A DNA stretch of 64,000 nucleotides, taken from positions 50,967 through 114,966 of the forward strand of contig QANZ01052372.1 of assembly GCA_003254925.1 (NCBI GenBank), in the 5' to 3' direction. Positions 31,738 through 44,400 of the stretch are shown here, in pieces. Position 1 is the first letter of the stretch; the number at the start of each line of letters is the position of its first letter. A model generated the notes under the pieces. The model saw only the letters and a list, made by a program, of their open reading frames with translations. It was not told where the DNA came from and did no database searches. Source of the stretch: Chamaecrista fasciculata. Its lineage: Eukaryota; Streptophyta; Magnoliopsida; Fabales; Fabaceae. The translations under genes and the position numbers were made by a program.

Positions 31738-34700
31738 GCCTTATATCGTGGAACTGCCGAGGCTTAGGTAAGGCCTCGGCACGCAGGAGAATACATCATC
31801 TGATTCAGAATTCTCATCCGCCGTTGATGTACTTCTGCGAAACTTTTTTGAAGGTAGAGGTAGCTTGTAAATACTTTAGTAGTTATGGTTTTAGTAAATT
31901 TGTTGGTACTGATGTATCCGGTAGAAGTGGTGGTACAATCCTAGTGTGGGAAGACAATCAGAAGATCCAAGTTCTTGATATTTCTCCGCACTGGATTCAT
32001 ATTTTGTGGAGTCTTGATTCTGATAAAGATGTGTTAGTTACCTTTGTGTATGGACACCCAAAGACTCAGTTCCGTTATGTTTTATGGGACTTTATGAAGA
32101 TGGTGGCTTCTCACAACGATCGGCCATGGCTGTTGGTGGGGGACTTTAATCAGATCCTGTGTGCCAAAGATAAACTGAGCAAGTGTGATCACACCCTGGG
32201 GGAAGACAGTTTTCGTGACACCATCAACTGCTGCGGGCTTGTTGATGTTATCCCTACAGGTGCGTGGTATACATGGTCTAATAATAGAAAGGGGCATGAT
32301 GCAGTTTGGGAGAGAATAGACAGGACTCTTGTATCATCGGATTGGTTTTTACACTTTCCTGATACATCTGTTGAGTGTCAGGCAGTGGCAGCGTCGGATC
32401 ACAGTCCAATTATTATTAGGATGTTCAACTGCATTCCTCAGAGGAGAAGGCCGATTAGGTTTGAGGCAGCCTGGATTCATGGAAATGCTTGTGATCAAGT
32501 GGTTAGTGATGCGTGGAGAGAAAATTTTCAAGGCTCATTTGCGTTTGTGGTCTCAAGGAAGAATGATTGGGTCATGAAGAAGCTGAGGAAATGGAATATT
32601 GAGGAGTTTGGATCGATACCTGCAAATATTAAAAAACTTCAAGCTGACCTTCAGGATGTGCAGAATAAATTACAGGTTCAGGCTTCTTGGGAACTCATGA
32701 TGAAGGAAAGACAAATAAGACTTGATCTTGAGTCGTGGCTGGAGAAGGAACAACTGTTATGGGCCCAGAAGTCGAGGCAAATGTGGCTTATTAATAGGGA
32801 CAGGAACACGTCTTATTTTCATAAAGTGGTGAAGAGGAGAAGTGCAGCGAATCGGATTACCAAGCTCCAGGATGATCAGGGCAGTTGGAAAGAGGATTAT
32901 GAAGTGATTGAAGAGATGGCAGTCAATTATTTTCAACACTTGTATTCAATGGATGAGGAGGTAAGTCCTTCTGATATTGATATTTGGCTGTCGGATATCA
33001 AGCTGCCTAGAATTACCGATGCTCACAGGACGGGTTTGCTTAAACCCGTTTCCAATTTGGAAATTACTGAAGCACTCCATCAGCTAGAGGCCTTTAATTC
33101 TCCTGGTCCGGATGGTCTTCCCCCTGGTTTCTTTCAGCATTTTTGGCCATTAGTCTGTCATGATATTTGCAATATGGTACACAGTTTTTTTCAGAGAGGA
33201 TATTTACTGAAGAAAATCAATGAGTCGTATATCACTCTGATCCCTAAAGTTTAAAACCCGGCTTCAATGCTTCAATTTCGGCCTATTAGCCTGTGCAATG
33301 CAACGTATAAGATAATTTCGAAAATCATTGTCAACAGGTTGCAACCGATCATGGCTGACATTATAACCCCTTTCCAGAATGCCTTTGTAAAAGGCAGACT
33401 TATTTCCGATTGTACGCTTCTTGCGGCGGAAGTCATCAATTATGTGCATAGAGCTAAAAGATTGAAAACTGGATGGGGCGCGGCAAAGATTGATCTTTTT
33501 AAAGCATATGACAAACTTAGTTGGGAGTTCCTGCGAAAAGTTCTGGTTCACTCTGGGTTTCCTGAGCTCTGGGTTAGCATGATGATGGAGTGTGTCAAAA
33601 CGGTCACTTACACATTGTTGTTTAATGGGCAAATAGCTGGTAAAGTTGTCCCACAGAGGGGGCTAAGGCAAGGGGATCCCTTGAGCCCATACCTGTTCAT
33701 TCTGTGTGCAAATGCATTATCCCTAGCGATGCTCAAGGCCGAGAGAGAAGGATTGGTCCAGGGTGTCAAATGTAGAGGTCGTGGCCCGTCTATTTCGCAT
33801 ATTCTGTATGCTGATGATCTGTTAATCGCTTTTAAGGCCACTAGGGAGGCTTGCCATAACATCAGGGGGTTGTTGGATACTTTTGGGAGGTTGTCGGGGC
33901 TTAGGATTAATAATTCAAAGTCTGTTGTGGTTTTTAGCCCTAATATAAGCAGCAATGAGAAGAATGAAATGGGACATGTACTTCAGATGAAAGTTGATCT
34001 GCAGATTGGGAGATATCTTGGGGTGTACATCGATGGTCATCGACCGAGGATCAGGAATTTTGATGAGCTCATTGAAAAGATTAACTCCCGGCTTAGTGGT
34101 TGGAAAGAAAAGTGCCTCTCTCAAGCTGCCAGATTAACTCTTATCCAGTCTGTGGTGCAGGCGGACCCTATTTACAAGATGGCGGTCATGCGGTGTCCGA
34201 ACAAGTATGCTAACAAGATTGATATAGCATATGCACAAGGTTCTTTTGGGGCTCTAATGCGAACGGTCATCAAAGAATTCATCTTCTTAAATCTGACCGC
34301 TTGTTTCTTCCTAAGAGCCAAGGTGGCTTGGCTTTAAAGAAAACCAGCCTTGATAACAAAGCATTATTATCAAAGAATGTGTGGAGATTTGTTCAAAATG
34401 AGGATAGCTTGGTGACCAGGTGGATTAGGTCCAGATATGCCAGAAATGCAAAGGAGGCTTCCTTCAAGACTTCGGCTGCAGCGTCCTTTGTTTGGAAGGA
34501 TATCTGCAAAAGTAGCGATCTGGTGCTTAACATGCTCAAATGGCGAGTAGGTAATGGCAGACATATTGATATCTCGAGTACTCGTTGGGCTCTTCCTTGG
34601 GATGGTCCCAGAGGTCTGTTTACTGTTGCAGATTTGTGGGAAGAAAGTGAAGGTAGGTGGAATATGGCGATGCTTCAGGGTCTATATGGGCTGCAGAACT

Positions 34701-35812
34701 TCTGTGTGCTTGATCATATTCGTCCCTCAGTCTTTGGATTGGAGGATAAATTTATGTGGACTGGCCACAACTCTGGGGAATACTCAGTTTCTGCGGGGTA
34801 CAAGTGGCTTTTGAACAGCTTGAATACGGGTTCTGTAAACTCCAGCGGTTCGATTATTTTCCCCTGGAAGGATTATTGGAAAGTTAAAATTCCCATGAGA
34901 GTGCTCATGTTTGATTGGAAGGTTCTCTGTGATGCCATTCCCACTAAAGATAAGCTAGAGAGACACCACATGCGGATTGGCAGTGACAATCTCTGTCTAT
35001 TCTGTAATCTCCATAGGGAAACCATTGATCACGTTTTAATCCAATGTCCTTTCTCTAGAGCCATTTGGTATGGACTAAGTCTGGGCCTTAAACCTCATGC
35101 AATGGTAGGATCTACTGTTTGTGATTGGCTGCGTTTTTGGTTTCATAAGGTAAGATATGACAACGACTTTTATAGTTATGTGTGGCTGACGGTTTTGGTA
35201 GCTTTGGACACAATTTGGTTTCATAGAAATCAATGTTTGTGGAAGGGGAGTGCTCCAAATCCTTTCAAAGTTATCAATGAGATTAATTGCCCAACTGCTT
35301 TATATGCTTCCGTCTGGAGTGAGTCCTTAAAGGTGTATGTCAAGAATTCTGAAGCAATGGCTTACAGAAACAGGGATGAGATTACTGTCAGTTTGGACGA
35401 AATTGGGTTGGACTGGGTGGTATTGCAAAGGGTCCTCATTTCGGGCAGACATTGGCTACTTTTCGTTTTTTCTGAATCTGATGGGGAAATTTCGATATGT
35501 ATGCAGCATGAAAAGTATGGTACTGCTTCAGATAAAATTATGCAGCAGCTTTTGTTCTTACATCGTAGCCTCCAGGTGATAAAGCTACAGTCGGTTGGTC
35601 TTTGCCTTAGTAATATTAGGTGTTTGGTTAATGTTTTATGTAATAGATCTAATGTTGGGTCTATGGAGTCTGTAGTGTTTGATATTAATGTTTTGTTGGC
35701 TGGTGCTCCTGTTAGGTTTGGTAGGTGCAAGTCCTTGCTGGAGTACTTGTTAGGTTCTAGTAGATTTATGTTGTCTCTTCTTAGCCCTGACTTTGTATCC
35801 TTCAAGTTGTAA
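31734..35812 (+). pseudogene. LINE ORF2: endonuclease, reverse transcriptase and zf-RVT, one stop and one frameshift
   Basis: Encodes the enzyme for target-primed reverse transcription. ATG 31734 starts MSLISWNCRGLG, the AP-endonuclease opening. Endonuclease motifs continue with FCETFL, VTFVYGHP, WLLVGDFNQI, DRTLVSSDW and AASDHSPIII (to 32420). A TAA at 33252-33254 falls between LIPKV and the reverse transcriptase start NPASMLQFRPISLCN. Reverse transcriptase has KIDLFKAYDKLSWEF, GLRQGDPLSPYLF and catalytic YADDLL near 33815. Near 34232 a single-base shift moves coding to another frame (FFWGSNANGHQ... then FLPKSQGGLALKKTSL, 34301 on). zf-RVT CLFCNLHRETIDHVLIQC lies near 35005-35055. The C-terminal 130 residues have no recognised domain. 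About 1,359 codons in total, typical for plant L1. Confidence 0.88.
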
Positions 35813-35857
35813 CGCTTTTTTAGTGATTAATATAGCGGTTTATCAAAAAAAAAAAAC

Positions 35858-35871
35858 ACAAAAACGAATCT
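35858..35871. repeat. LINE target-site duplication, right copy
   Basis: ACAAAAACGAATCT, identical to 28832-28845. Confidence 0.92.
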
Positions 35872-36788
35872 AACTTGCAATAGGTTGTTGGATTAACTTA
35901 GCTTTAAAATTTTCAATCCACTCAACTGTAAATTGGGTGCGAGTTCATAATTTCTCAACACAATCCAACTCGAGAATTTAGACATACATTTTTATTTATT
36001 TCTTTAATATATTTTTGTATGAGTTTACATTGATAGTTCAGCTATTTTGACTTTAAAATTTACACAATTACATATATGTATTACACTTATATATGTTACA
36101 AAGTGTATTTTAATCGATTTATATTTATATATGTAATTCTTTTTTTTAACTTTTTATGTATAAACATTTTTTTAATTTTTTTTCCACTACTCACAAATCT
36201 AATTAGAAATATTTTTTTAAAAAATCATGTGTTGACTCGCGAACCCAACCGGCAAAGTTGTAGGTTAGATCTGATCGGATTGAGCAATAAAAAAATTGAA
36301 ACCTTACCCAACTCAACCCATAAGTTGGTTGAAATTTTCCTCAAACCCAACCCAGGCTCACCCAGCTACTTCTCAAAACTCTATGTTCCATTCTCATATC
36401 CTCCTGCCCATCTTGAGCTTTTTGGCTATCTCCAATGATAGTCCGCACCATAAGAGCAGTGTGGAAACAGTTTTTATTCACATTCCCTCCCTAACAAACA
36501 CCCCACGCACAATACCCGGCTCAAAAAAAAAATGTGGAAACCCCTACAGTTTAAATTTCCAATGGGAACCTCCAAAATAGCATTTCCAAAACTGAAGAAA
36601 CTCATACAAAACCTGTAAGTGAAATACAGGTGAAGAAAAATAAAAAAACTAGTGAGAAAATGGGTCGGCTGGATACCATCCTTGTCTTCCCTTTAGCTAG
36701 GAGACCACATCAAATTAACTGTTCACAGAATATATTCTAAAACAGTAGATTCTTTTAGGGTGAAATTTAAGAAAATAAAATTGGGTAG
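35872..36788. other. AT-rich dispersed repeat DNA
   Basis: No gene. 35990-36240 resembles 18240-18460 in order of phrases (TTTTTGTAT..., ACTTTAAAATTTA, AAAGTGTATTT, AATTTATAT), so both may be copies of one dispersed repeat. Confidence 0.45.
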
Positions 36789-36797
36789 TCAAATAAA
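36789..36797. repeat. 9-bp target duplication, left copy
   Basis: TCAAATAAA before the left terminus of the foldback element; an identical copy lies at 37871-37879. Confidence 0.85.
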
Positions 36798-37870
36798 GGC
36801 CAAAGTCCTATTTTGGTCCCCCAGTTATGCTCCTTGTTCCAAATAGGAACCCCAGTTATGCAAAACTTGAAAAAGTTGGTCCCTCTAACGTTTTCCATTC
36901 ATTTTTCCATTAAAAAAAGAGGAAAAATAAACTTTTATCCCCAAAAGTTTTATTTTCTTATATTAAGGTCCTTTTCTTTTTATAATAGGATCAAAACATA
37001 AGAAACTGAAGTAAATTAAGATTTTAAGTGAATTTACCCAAAAACACAAAATAAATCTCTCTCTCTCTGATTCCCCCTCTCTCTCTCTGACTCTCTCTCT
37101 CTCTCTCTCTCTCTCNCCTCTACTCTCCTCAATTTCCAAGCCAAACAGGAACCCTACGTCACGTTAGACTTGTCCGACGACGGCGATGATCAGAACTCGT
37201 CGGTTCATCAACGAAGGACAACGATTCGACGGAGAGCGACGGTTTTCTGGCCAGATTCGCGGAGTTTTCGGAGTCTGTTCGTGAGCTCGTGATTCTTGAT
37301 CGGAGCTTGACGGTTTTCGCGGAGGAGCTCTTCGCCGGCGTTGATCGACAGAGGGCGGCGGAGAGCGGCGTTTTCTGGGAAGATTTATCGGAGTTCGTGA
37401 TATTGCCGGCGAGTTTTTTTTTTCTGGGTTTGTAGCACATCCGACGGCAGTTTGCGGCGTGACCTGGACAGACTCGATCGGCAGCGGTTTCTGTGCAGTA
37501 TTTCCAGCGAGGCAAGTTGGTTGAGCTGGATCGTAAGCAGCGGAGATCGGAGTCGTTGTCATTGCAGAGAGAGAGAGAGAGAGATTTATTTTGTGTTTTT
37601 TGGTAAATTCACTTAAAATCTTAATTTACTTCATTTTCTTATGTTTTGATCCTATTATAAAAAGAAAAGAACCTTAATATAAGAAAATAAAACTTTTGGG
37701 GATGAAAGTTTATTTTTCCTTTTTTTTAACGAAAAATGGATGAAAAACGCTAGAGGGACCAACTTTTTCAAGTTTTGCAAAACTGGGGAATCAATATGGA
37801 ACAAAAAATAACTGGGGGACCTATTTGGAACAAGGAGCATAACTGGGGGGACCAAAATAGGACTTTGGCC
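36798..37870. mobile_element. Foldback MULE with long inverted arms and a GC-rich core (Pack-MULE-like)
   Basis: Terminal sequence GGCCAAAGTCCTATTTTGGTCC opens both ends in inverted orientation. The arms extend about 280 bp (36798 to about 37075, and 37870 to about 37590), including the complementary TTTTAAGTGAATTTACC and GGTAAATTCACTTAAAA blocks, and end in CT/GA repeats. It is flanked by 9-bp direct repeats, the size made by Mutator transposases. The interior, about 37125-37560, has much higher GC than the arms and is open on both strands, so it may be a captured host-gene fragment. A single N is present at 37116. Confidence 0.8.
37125..37562 (-). pseudogene. GC-rich core of the foldback MULE, possible captured gene fragment
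   Basis: Two overlapping minus-strand frames are open here: from ATG 37562 (MTTTPISAAYDPAQPTC) and from ATG 37515 (MPRWKYCTETAADR). Both are Ser/Arg/Pro-rich. The first has an A-run near 37415-37424 where frames could have been exchanged. A CT-rich leader and an ATG directly after GAGAGAGA resemble the 5' end of a plant gene. I recognise no family and assign no function. Confidence 0.4.
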
Positions 37871-37879
37871 TCAAATAAA
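37871..37879. repeat. 9-bp target duplication, right copy
   Basis: TCAAATAAA directly after the right terminus, matching 36789-36797. Confidence 0.85.
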
Positions 37880-38435
37880 AATGATTTTAAAAATCATCAA
37901 CCAGTCACTTATATAGGATTGAAATTAATAAATATTAGAGAATTGAAGGTTTTCTATTTGAGGAATAAAAGGAAACCTACAATGCAGCACTCTTCTCCTG
38001 CCATTGTATGATCCATGCGCTTGTACATCACCCATCTTTACCTATAAATCCGAATCTCAATACCTTCTTATCAACCAAGCTTAATAGACAAAAAAAACTT
38101 CTACCCATGTTACCAGTTGCTGTTAGCAACCCTCCTTAACATCTTTTAGGTTCATAATTTAAGGCTCTTGTGCATTTGGAGTCATAATTTTGGGTTCATG
38201 ACTTGATTAAAAAAATGAATATTTTGGAGAGGATTCTGAAAACCATTGACAGCAAAACACAATAAATTGTCTTCATTTCTTTTAGTGTCCTTAAAAAAGC
38301 AAGACTAACAAAGAGACTACTAGCGATCTTGACAAGTACCGCAGAAGGTACCATCTTCCAATTTTGCCATTAAGTAAACACTACACTCTACCAGGAACAA
38401 ACAGTAACGTTTCGGATACTGCATTTACAACCACA
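37880..38435. other. 3' flank of SSRP1
   Basis: Contains the likely 3' UTR of SSRP1 next to 38435 and then unremarkable AT-rich DNA. I could not pick a definite polyadenylation signal. Confidence 0.5.
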
Positions 38436-41400
38436 CTAGGCACTGTCAGATTCATTCCCAGAGTCGACGTTCATGGGTTGCGGATTCTTGTAGCCACTGA
38501 TCTCATCTTTGTAACGTTTTTTATCCGCACGAGCTTTTGCTTCATATGGTTCCTTCTCCTCCGCTGCACAGTTGAGCAAAACCAATAATAAACAACAGTA
38601 ATAGGTTCAACAACTAGTAGCCTGTGATCTTGGAGCCACCGTTAGAAGTGCATGAAATGTATAACTTGGCAATCAACCATAACTGACATCTTTTCTTTTC
38701 TGGTAAAAAAAAAAAATTACCTGACATCTTTTTCCATTTCTCTCCGAGTACTCTCCCCACGTCGGTAAATGAAATTCCAGGATTAGTTTTCTTCAAATTC
38801 TGTCAACAAAACAACTTTTAGATACGTACCTATTATCTAGACCCAAAATAAAACCACTTTATATGAGAACTCGGGCAATAACCTCCAATACACAAAGACA
38901 ACCGTTTCTATGGATTTACATATATATAATATATATTCATATCTGCCAAGATAGCTCCATGCAAATTTTGCAAAGGATCATATTTGGCCACAGTCAAGCA
39001 CGATGAAAATGGACCCATTAGAACAGATAAGTGACAGTTTCTTGCCAGATGATATCAAGAATATTTAAAGAGTATCCTAAAGAAATATTTCCACATAGCC
39101 AACCTGAGTGAGAACCTTGCCCTTCTACCATAACATTGCTCCCAAATATAGTGATTCCAAATTATACATCAGCCTACTTTTAATTTCCAATTGTAACCAT
39201 GAATTTAGAAGAGTAAGGCAGCAACACGAAAGGAAGCAGAAAAACCACCAACACACACCCAAACACCAATCCTGATAAAATTAAGTACTGGATGACAAAG
39301 AACAAACCTCTCTCTCTGTTTGTGAGAAGAACATGAAACCAGAGAGTGCCCTCTTTGGCGCATTTGGGTCCTTTTTCTTCTTTTGCTTTTTCTTCTTTCC
39401 GTCTTCATCTCCATCTTTAGCTTTCTTCTTAGAAGTAGATGCCTTAGAAGAAAGCTCTTTCTTTGATTCCTTTTTGGCAGGCTTCTGAAGAGAAAAAAAG
39501 AACATTCATTCAGGAATCAGATTGTTGAATTTTTAGAGAAGTGAATATATCACTCACTTATAACTCACTTGTATTCACTTACTTGTTTTTCATTGCATAT
39601 GAACCCCTCTATATATAAGAGGAAAAAGTACAAACATAATCACAACCTATTCTAATCTTAACTTACAAACATGATCACAACATATTCTAATCTTAACTTA
39701 CTCCAAACATACTTTGTTCCCTTACCTACCATATAATATTAATTTTTGTATTCTAATCTTAAGTTATGATTTCTAACACTCCCCCTCAAGTTGGATCATA
39801 GATTTCAATCAGGTCCAACTTGCAACAAACATATTCTAGAATACAAAAATCCCATACATCACAATTTTGTGACAAACAGAAAACAAACTAGGTACACACG
39901 TCCTTGAACAAACTTCTTTGAGACTCTCCCTCAAGCTGATAATTGCATTGTTGATGGGCAATAAAGGCCGAAAGTTGATTTCATCAATGACAAATGAAAG
40001 TAGGGATGACTTGTGTTCATTTTTGAGTCTCAGAGGCTCTTTTTTCTATCAGAGCTTGTACTCCTTTATGAATCTCAGAGGCCACAAACAGTAGCGTTGG
40101 CTTGTGTTCTTTTTAGAGTCTCAGAGGCTCTCTTTTTTTGTGAGAGCTTGTACTCTTTTTGAACCTCAGGGGCCACAAACAATAGTGTTGGCTTGTGTTC
40201 TTTTTAGAGTCTCATAGGCTCTCTTCTTCATTGGAGCTTGTACTCTTTTTAGATCCACAAGGCCATTAAAAAGGATAAAGAAAAATCAGCTAACACGAGT
40301 AATCTGCCAACAAAATGCACTCATGGACAGAGGAAGAAATTTCAAAATCAGAGGCGGTGACACAAAATGGAAGAACAGAAAGTGGACTAACTAAAGAGGT
40401 AAACACTGAACAGAGGAAGAGGGGAAGACATTTTTCAGAACCAGTGAGGAGAAAATTCTTCCTCATCCAGGATCAAAATGCTCTGATACCATGTTGAATT
40501 TTTAGAGAAGTGAATATATCACTCGCTTATAACTCACTTGTTTTCACTTACTTACTTGTTTTTCATTGCATATTCTAATCTTAACTTACAAACATGATCA
40601 CAACATATTCTAATCTTAACTTACTCCAAACATACTTTGTTCCCTTACCTACCATATAATATTAATTTTTGTATTCTAATCTTAACTTATGATTTCTAAC
40701 ACAGATATACCAATAGTTGAGAGAGGAAAGGAGGCATGAAAATTAGTCAATATCAGAAGGTCAGCAATGCAGATTAAAAGAAACAACATCTCTGACCTCT
40801 TTCCCATCACCACTTTCACTGGCATCAGAGTCGTCTTCTCCAGAATCATCGGTTGGCGAACCACCATCATCCTCATCAGCAACAAAGTCCTCATCCTGTA
40901 GGTATTTATCATTGATTAATATATTGTAAAGAGAAGCAGGTAAGATCAAAAGATCTCAACCCTTGCCACCAACCAGAACAGGGGGATGCGGGGGATCTAT
41001 AGTGAACATGCGTCAGTCTGACTGAATAAAAGGGGATATGAGCAAAACAAGTTCAGACGAAGATTCACAAAAGGGAGCAAAACAGAAAACATAAGAAGCT
41101 TACATGATGAACAAAGCAACAAAAATGAAGCGTAGGCTGACTTTCAAGCTCAATTAGATTATTTCACACCCCCAAATACTTTCATATACTGGTTAAAATA
41201 ATTATCGCTTCCCTAATCCCACAAGAAAAGAAGTGAACAAACTAATAATATACAACAGATAAAAAAAAAATAATAAAAACAAGACCTCTTCATCACTCTC
41301 ATCTCCACCAGCTGCATTCTTAATGCGCTCAAGATGTGGATCAACAGCATCATCAACATCATTCTGAAGAACAGCTGCAACACCATCAGCAGCCTGGACA

Positions 41401-44400
41401 CCTCCAAGATTCATAATTTTCAAGCCCTTCGAACTGCATGGACAGTCCAAAAGTGAATACAATAGATAATTATATATCAATATCTACCACATGACATGAC
41501 AGATATAAAATGTACCTGATAAAGTCAAACAGATTGTGATATTCATTTCTTTGAATATTACGAAATAGGTGCTCTTGCTCAGTTTTTAGTCTAATAAGAA
41601 GATCAAAATAATGCATATTTGAACCACCTGCAGCATGCCTCTCGAACTCCACATAGTCAATCTAGTGAAGAAAAAAGGATCATATAATCGATCTCCAAAT
41701 CATAATCAACCGCATTTTGACCAACAAATTATATTTGATCCTCTGAAGCTAAACTGTATCTTACCTCTTCATGAAGAATGAGGGTGGGAGGTTTTGGTAA
41801 AAAGAAAAAGCTCTTCTCAAGGGGATACAAAATTCCATCTTCAGCTTTCAAAGACGATTTCACGGCATAACCATCTTGACAGCTTCTGAATTTTCCTGGT
41901 TTGGTCACTTTGGCACCAGATAATCCTCGCAATATTGTTGTGAAAACTTCATGGATGAGCCCCTGGATGTTGATTTGAAAATGAAACATCAATGATTATA
42001 TCACATGGATGGACCAAAAGCAATGAACCGAATTGCTAATGCATTCTTTCATTATCCCAGCTACCTCAAAGATTTTGGGAAGCATTTTCCTTACACCAAG
42101 GAAATCTTAAGGGAAATTGGGAGTAGAAAAACGGAATTACCTTGTATGAAAGCTCCAACTTGTCCTTGTACTTACTATTGAAAAGATCTTCACCCATTGA
42201 CAAGGAGCTTTGAACTACATAATCAGTTTCAAACTGTAAAATGAAAAATGAGAAATATGTTTGTTAGGTGTAGAAACAAATCCTACACTGACAAAGAATG
42301 AAATCAGCAAGCAAAATACCTGCATCACAATGTGTGGATACAATGTTTGTCCTTTACGAATTGGGGGATCAAGACTAATAACAACAAATGTATGTGGCTG
42401 ATTAGACTGCAGATCCAAATGAATCAACATGAGAACTTGTCAGTATTCTTAAACAAATCCCAAGAAAGAAAACATCAATATAAGAACCTTGTAGCATCAA
42501 TCATTACTCATTTTGTGTGATGCAACTTCCATGAGAAGAAAAGGATCACGAAAGAAACCTTAGGAAGTAAAAATAGGCGAACTACACTGCTGTATTGGAT
42601 TTTAAAATCATTAGCCTGTCCTTGAAGCCGCAAGAATGACAGATGTAGCTCAACACTGTATCGCCCCCTACATTAAAGAAAAAATATTCTTCTGCTGATA
42701 AACATTTATATTGATCATTCTTTCCTAAAAATGGGTACAGCTACATCAAATAAATTTTTCTAAGCATTTGAAGAAATTACCTTGGTGTAAGGATAGCAAT
42801 ACCCTCAAATGTAACAACAGCATCTTCACCTCCAGTACCAACATCCGCCATAGACATGATTTTGTCACGAAACACCTAATTCAAAAATTTAAGGAAAAAA
42901 AAGATTGAGATATTGACAACTGAAATAATATTTATCATAACATCATCCACATGAGATTTTGTTATTATTGAACAAACTTACCTGTGCTGGAGGACGATTT
43001 TCATCACCAACAAACTGAGTATTAGAATTTGGTATATGAAAACTTATCTCCATCAATGAATCCTTCTGAAATTACAATACTAGAAATGTTAGATTTCCAA
43101 AATGCAAACTAAATTGAACCTACAAATTGCTACACTGTTCAACACTAAGATTGAATAGGTAAGGAAGCTTATAAGCTGCTGCAAGCCATTTTAAAACGGA
43201 GCATTCTTTAGAAGATCCAATCTAGTTACCTCATTAGCTCCTGTGGTGTCATCCACGTGAAACTCCAAGATCACATCATTTTTCCCTTGAAGCTGTGTTT
43301 GAGAGACATCTGCTAAAGAAACCTCAAAAGCCTGCTTTGAGCCAACCATGAAGGACAGCATATTTCCTGAAATGGTAACACAAGTTTTGGAACACCCAAT
43401 TGTGGCAAATGGTAGTCATTTGAACTCAATAAAACAAGATTCACAATAATGAGTACTTTACCATCTATGACTACCAATAAACTAAAACAAGAAATACTAC
43501 TTCAATTCCAAGGGCTAGAATATAATGGATGGGAGGGAGCTCTCACTAACAATGCCAAATAGTTATCCTTATTCTGTGTCCTCATGCAGATTTCTATGTC
43601 AAAAGGGAAACCGGTATAAAGTACAATTTTTTTTATGTACAGCAATTAGATTAACCAGGAGTAATCTGAGAAAGCAGAATACATGCTCTAAGAAAAAAAA
43701 TTGCGACAAATAAGCTGGCTATGAAAATATCACAAACCATTTAGATCAACTTCTCCCCAATTACGCCCACTAACAGATAGCTGCTTCTCCTCTGGTGTTA
43801 TCCCACATGTATTTTGGAAAAAGCTAGTCAAACTCGCAATATCCTTCAAAGAATTATGAGAGAACAACAGTAAGATATAGCACATGGAAGAATTCCAGTT
43901 CAGGCAATAGAGCCCTGGAACATCAATATGATAAAATACCATAACAAGGTACTCTGTTATCACTTATCAATTTCTCGAATAAAATTGAGACTCTTTTAAC
44001 ATTCATTTGGCAGAACACTAAGAAGCTTCTTTATTCAAATCCATTAGAACATTCAAATGTTAGGATTACTTCCGAGAAGGCAAATATAAGTGATCCATTA
44101 AGCAAAACCAACAAATATATGAGTGAATACACATTCGTAAGGGGGGAAAAGCAACCTGATCACGGAACCCAGTGAACTTGTAGAACAACCCATCTTTGAT
44201 CCTAACACCAAGCTGATTAGTCCTTGGAACCTTCATCCATGTCACTCCCATTATGTCAGCTTTATCGACCTCAATTGCTTTACCACCCCCTTGTCTTTTC
44301 CATACAATCCCTCCAGAATATAATTTCATCTGCCCTGGATTCTGTAGCACACATAGAAAAAGAAAGTACCATACATAGTTTCAGTCATCTGTTTACCAAT

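Larger units (their letters stand above)
28846..35857 (+). mobile_element. Full-length LINE (L1-type), about 7.0 kb
   Basis: Bounded by 14-bp target duplications (28832-28845 and 35858-35871), with a 5' UTR, ORF1, ORF2, a short 3' UTR and a poly-A tail (35845-35856). Both proteins are broken by a few point lesions: two in-frame TAGs in ORF1, one TAA and one frameshift in ORF2. It is therefore recent but probably not autonomous. Confidence 0.92.
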
